Source: Deltaproteobacteria bacterium
GTDB taxonomy: Bacteria; Desulfobacterota; Desulfobulbia; Desulfobulbales; BM004
DNA: 6,662 bases
NCBI GenBank assembly: GCA_019312985.1
Contig: JAFDCC010000135.1
Span: 1-6,662, forward strand
Reading direction: 5' to 3'
The position numbers were made by a program, and so were the translations under genes. Every line of letters starts with the position of its first letter. Within the stretch, counting starts at the first letter, position 1. Of this stretch, positions 6,170-6,662 are shown piece by piece. The notes beneath the pieces are model-generated. The model worked only from the letters and a program-made list of their open reading frames with translations, ran no database searches and was not told the origin of the DNA.

Positions 6170-6662
6170 ATGAAAAAAGAAGCAGCACACAAAACCATGA
6201 TAGAGATCGTCAGGGCGACAAAGATATATCCGCCCGATGTGATCGCCCTCGAGGATCTTTCCCTCTCCGTTCCCTCTGGTGAAACACTCTTCCTGACCGG
6301 GATGAGCGGTGCCGGCAAGACAACCCTGCTAAAGCTGATATGCGGTATAGAGCACCCTGACAAGGGCCTGGTAGAGGTGGCAGGCCGGGACCTGAACCGC
6401 ATTAAAGCGCGGGAAATACCGCTGTTCCGGCAGCAGATCGGCATGGCCTACCAGGATTTCAAGCTCCTGGCGGACAGGACGGTTGCACAGAATATCGCCA
6501 TGGCCATGGAAGTAGCCTATCACAACTTCCGAGCCATACGGGAAAGGGTGAATGAATTGCTTGCCAGGCTGGGGCTGGAGCATAAGCATGACACCCTGGC
6601 GGGCAAGCTCTCCCGCGGCGAACAGCAGCGGGTCGCCATTGCCCGGGCGGTCGCCAATGCGC
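6170..6662 (+). CDS. ftsE: Cell division ATP-binding protein FtsE, N-terminal part (runs off the window)
   Basis: FtsE is the ABC ATPase that pairs with the membrane protein FtsX at the division septum and controls peptidoglycan hydrolases. The visible 164 codons show Walker A GMSGAGKTT (44-52), the FtsE-typical LLKLICGIEHPDKG, RQQIGMAYQDFKLLADRTVAQNIA carrying the Q-loop Gln95, and the ABC signature LSRGEQQRVAIARA (147-160). Walker B and the H-loop lie beyond the window end. The signature has Arg149 where most FtsE proteins have Gly (LSGGE). Two starts are possible: ATG 6170, or ATG 6197 giving MIEIVRATKIY, which matches the usual short N terminus of the family better. Neither has a clear Shine-Dalgarno sequence. 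It likely shares the cooC transcript, 68 nt downstream; ftsX is expected next. Confidence 0.93.
   Translation, partial: MKKEAAHKTMIEIVRATKIYPPDVIALEDLSLSVPSGETLFLTGMSGAGKTTLLKLICGIEHPDKGLVEVAGRDLNRIKAREIPLFRQQIGMAYQDFKLLADRTVAQNIAMAMEVAYHNFRAIRERVNELLARLGLEHKHDTLAGKLSRGEQQRVAIARAVANA

Overview
The window looks like a housekeeping stretch of a strictly or facultatively anaerobic Gram-negative bacterium with a fairly GC-rich genome. It carries the Sec-lipoprotein/IleRS pair ileS-lspA, fabD, the start of ffh, a CooC-type nickel-insertion ATPase (typical of anaerobes with carbon monoxide dehydrogenase) and FtsE. The protein style and mix suggest a delta-proteobacterium-like lineage (Desulfobacterota), but that placement is inference and no rRNA gene is present to test it.

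Layout. The left three quarters are transcribed leftward (minus strand): ileS (4788-1957), lspA (1931-1422, GTG start), fabD (1363-413), then a 331-bp spacer and the first 27 codons of ffh (81 to the window edge). ileS, lspA and fabD are separated by only 25 and 58 nt and probably form one operon. ffh has its own good sigma70-type promoter (TTGACA, 17 nt, TATCTT) inside the spacer, which gives it a leader of about 174 nt that is rich in inverted repeats. The right part is transcribed rightward: cooC (5334-6101), a 68-nt gap, and ftsE (6170 to the window edge, 3' end missing).

Between the divergent ileS and cooC lies a 545-bp gene-free control region. Its most striking element is a promoter facing cooC that matches the sigma70 consensus perfectly (TTGACA, 17 nt, TATAAT). 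It is followed by a large imperfect palindrome across the predicted transcription start, and preceded by a 10-bp tandem-spaced direct repeat. Facing ileS there are two perfect 7-bp inverted repeats and only a weak promoter candidate.

How the genes fit together: IleS charges tRNA-Ile; LspA matures lipoproteins; FabD supplies malonyl-ACP for lipid synthesis; Ffh targets nascent membrane proteins; FtsE drives FtsX at the septum. The common thread is protein and envelope production during growth. CooC stands apart: no CO dehydrogenase gene is visible here, and it sits directly ahead of a cell-division gene. No mobile element, CRISPR array, tRNA or rRNA was seen. I found no convincing new multi-gene system; the points worth checking are the control regions and the isolated cooC.
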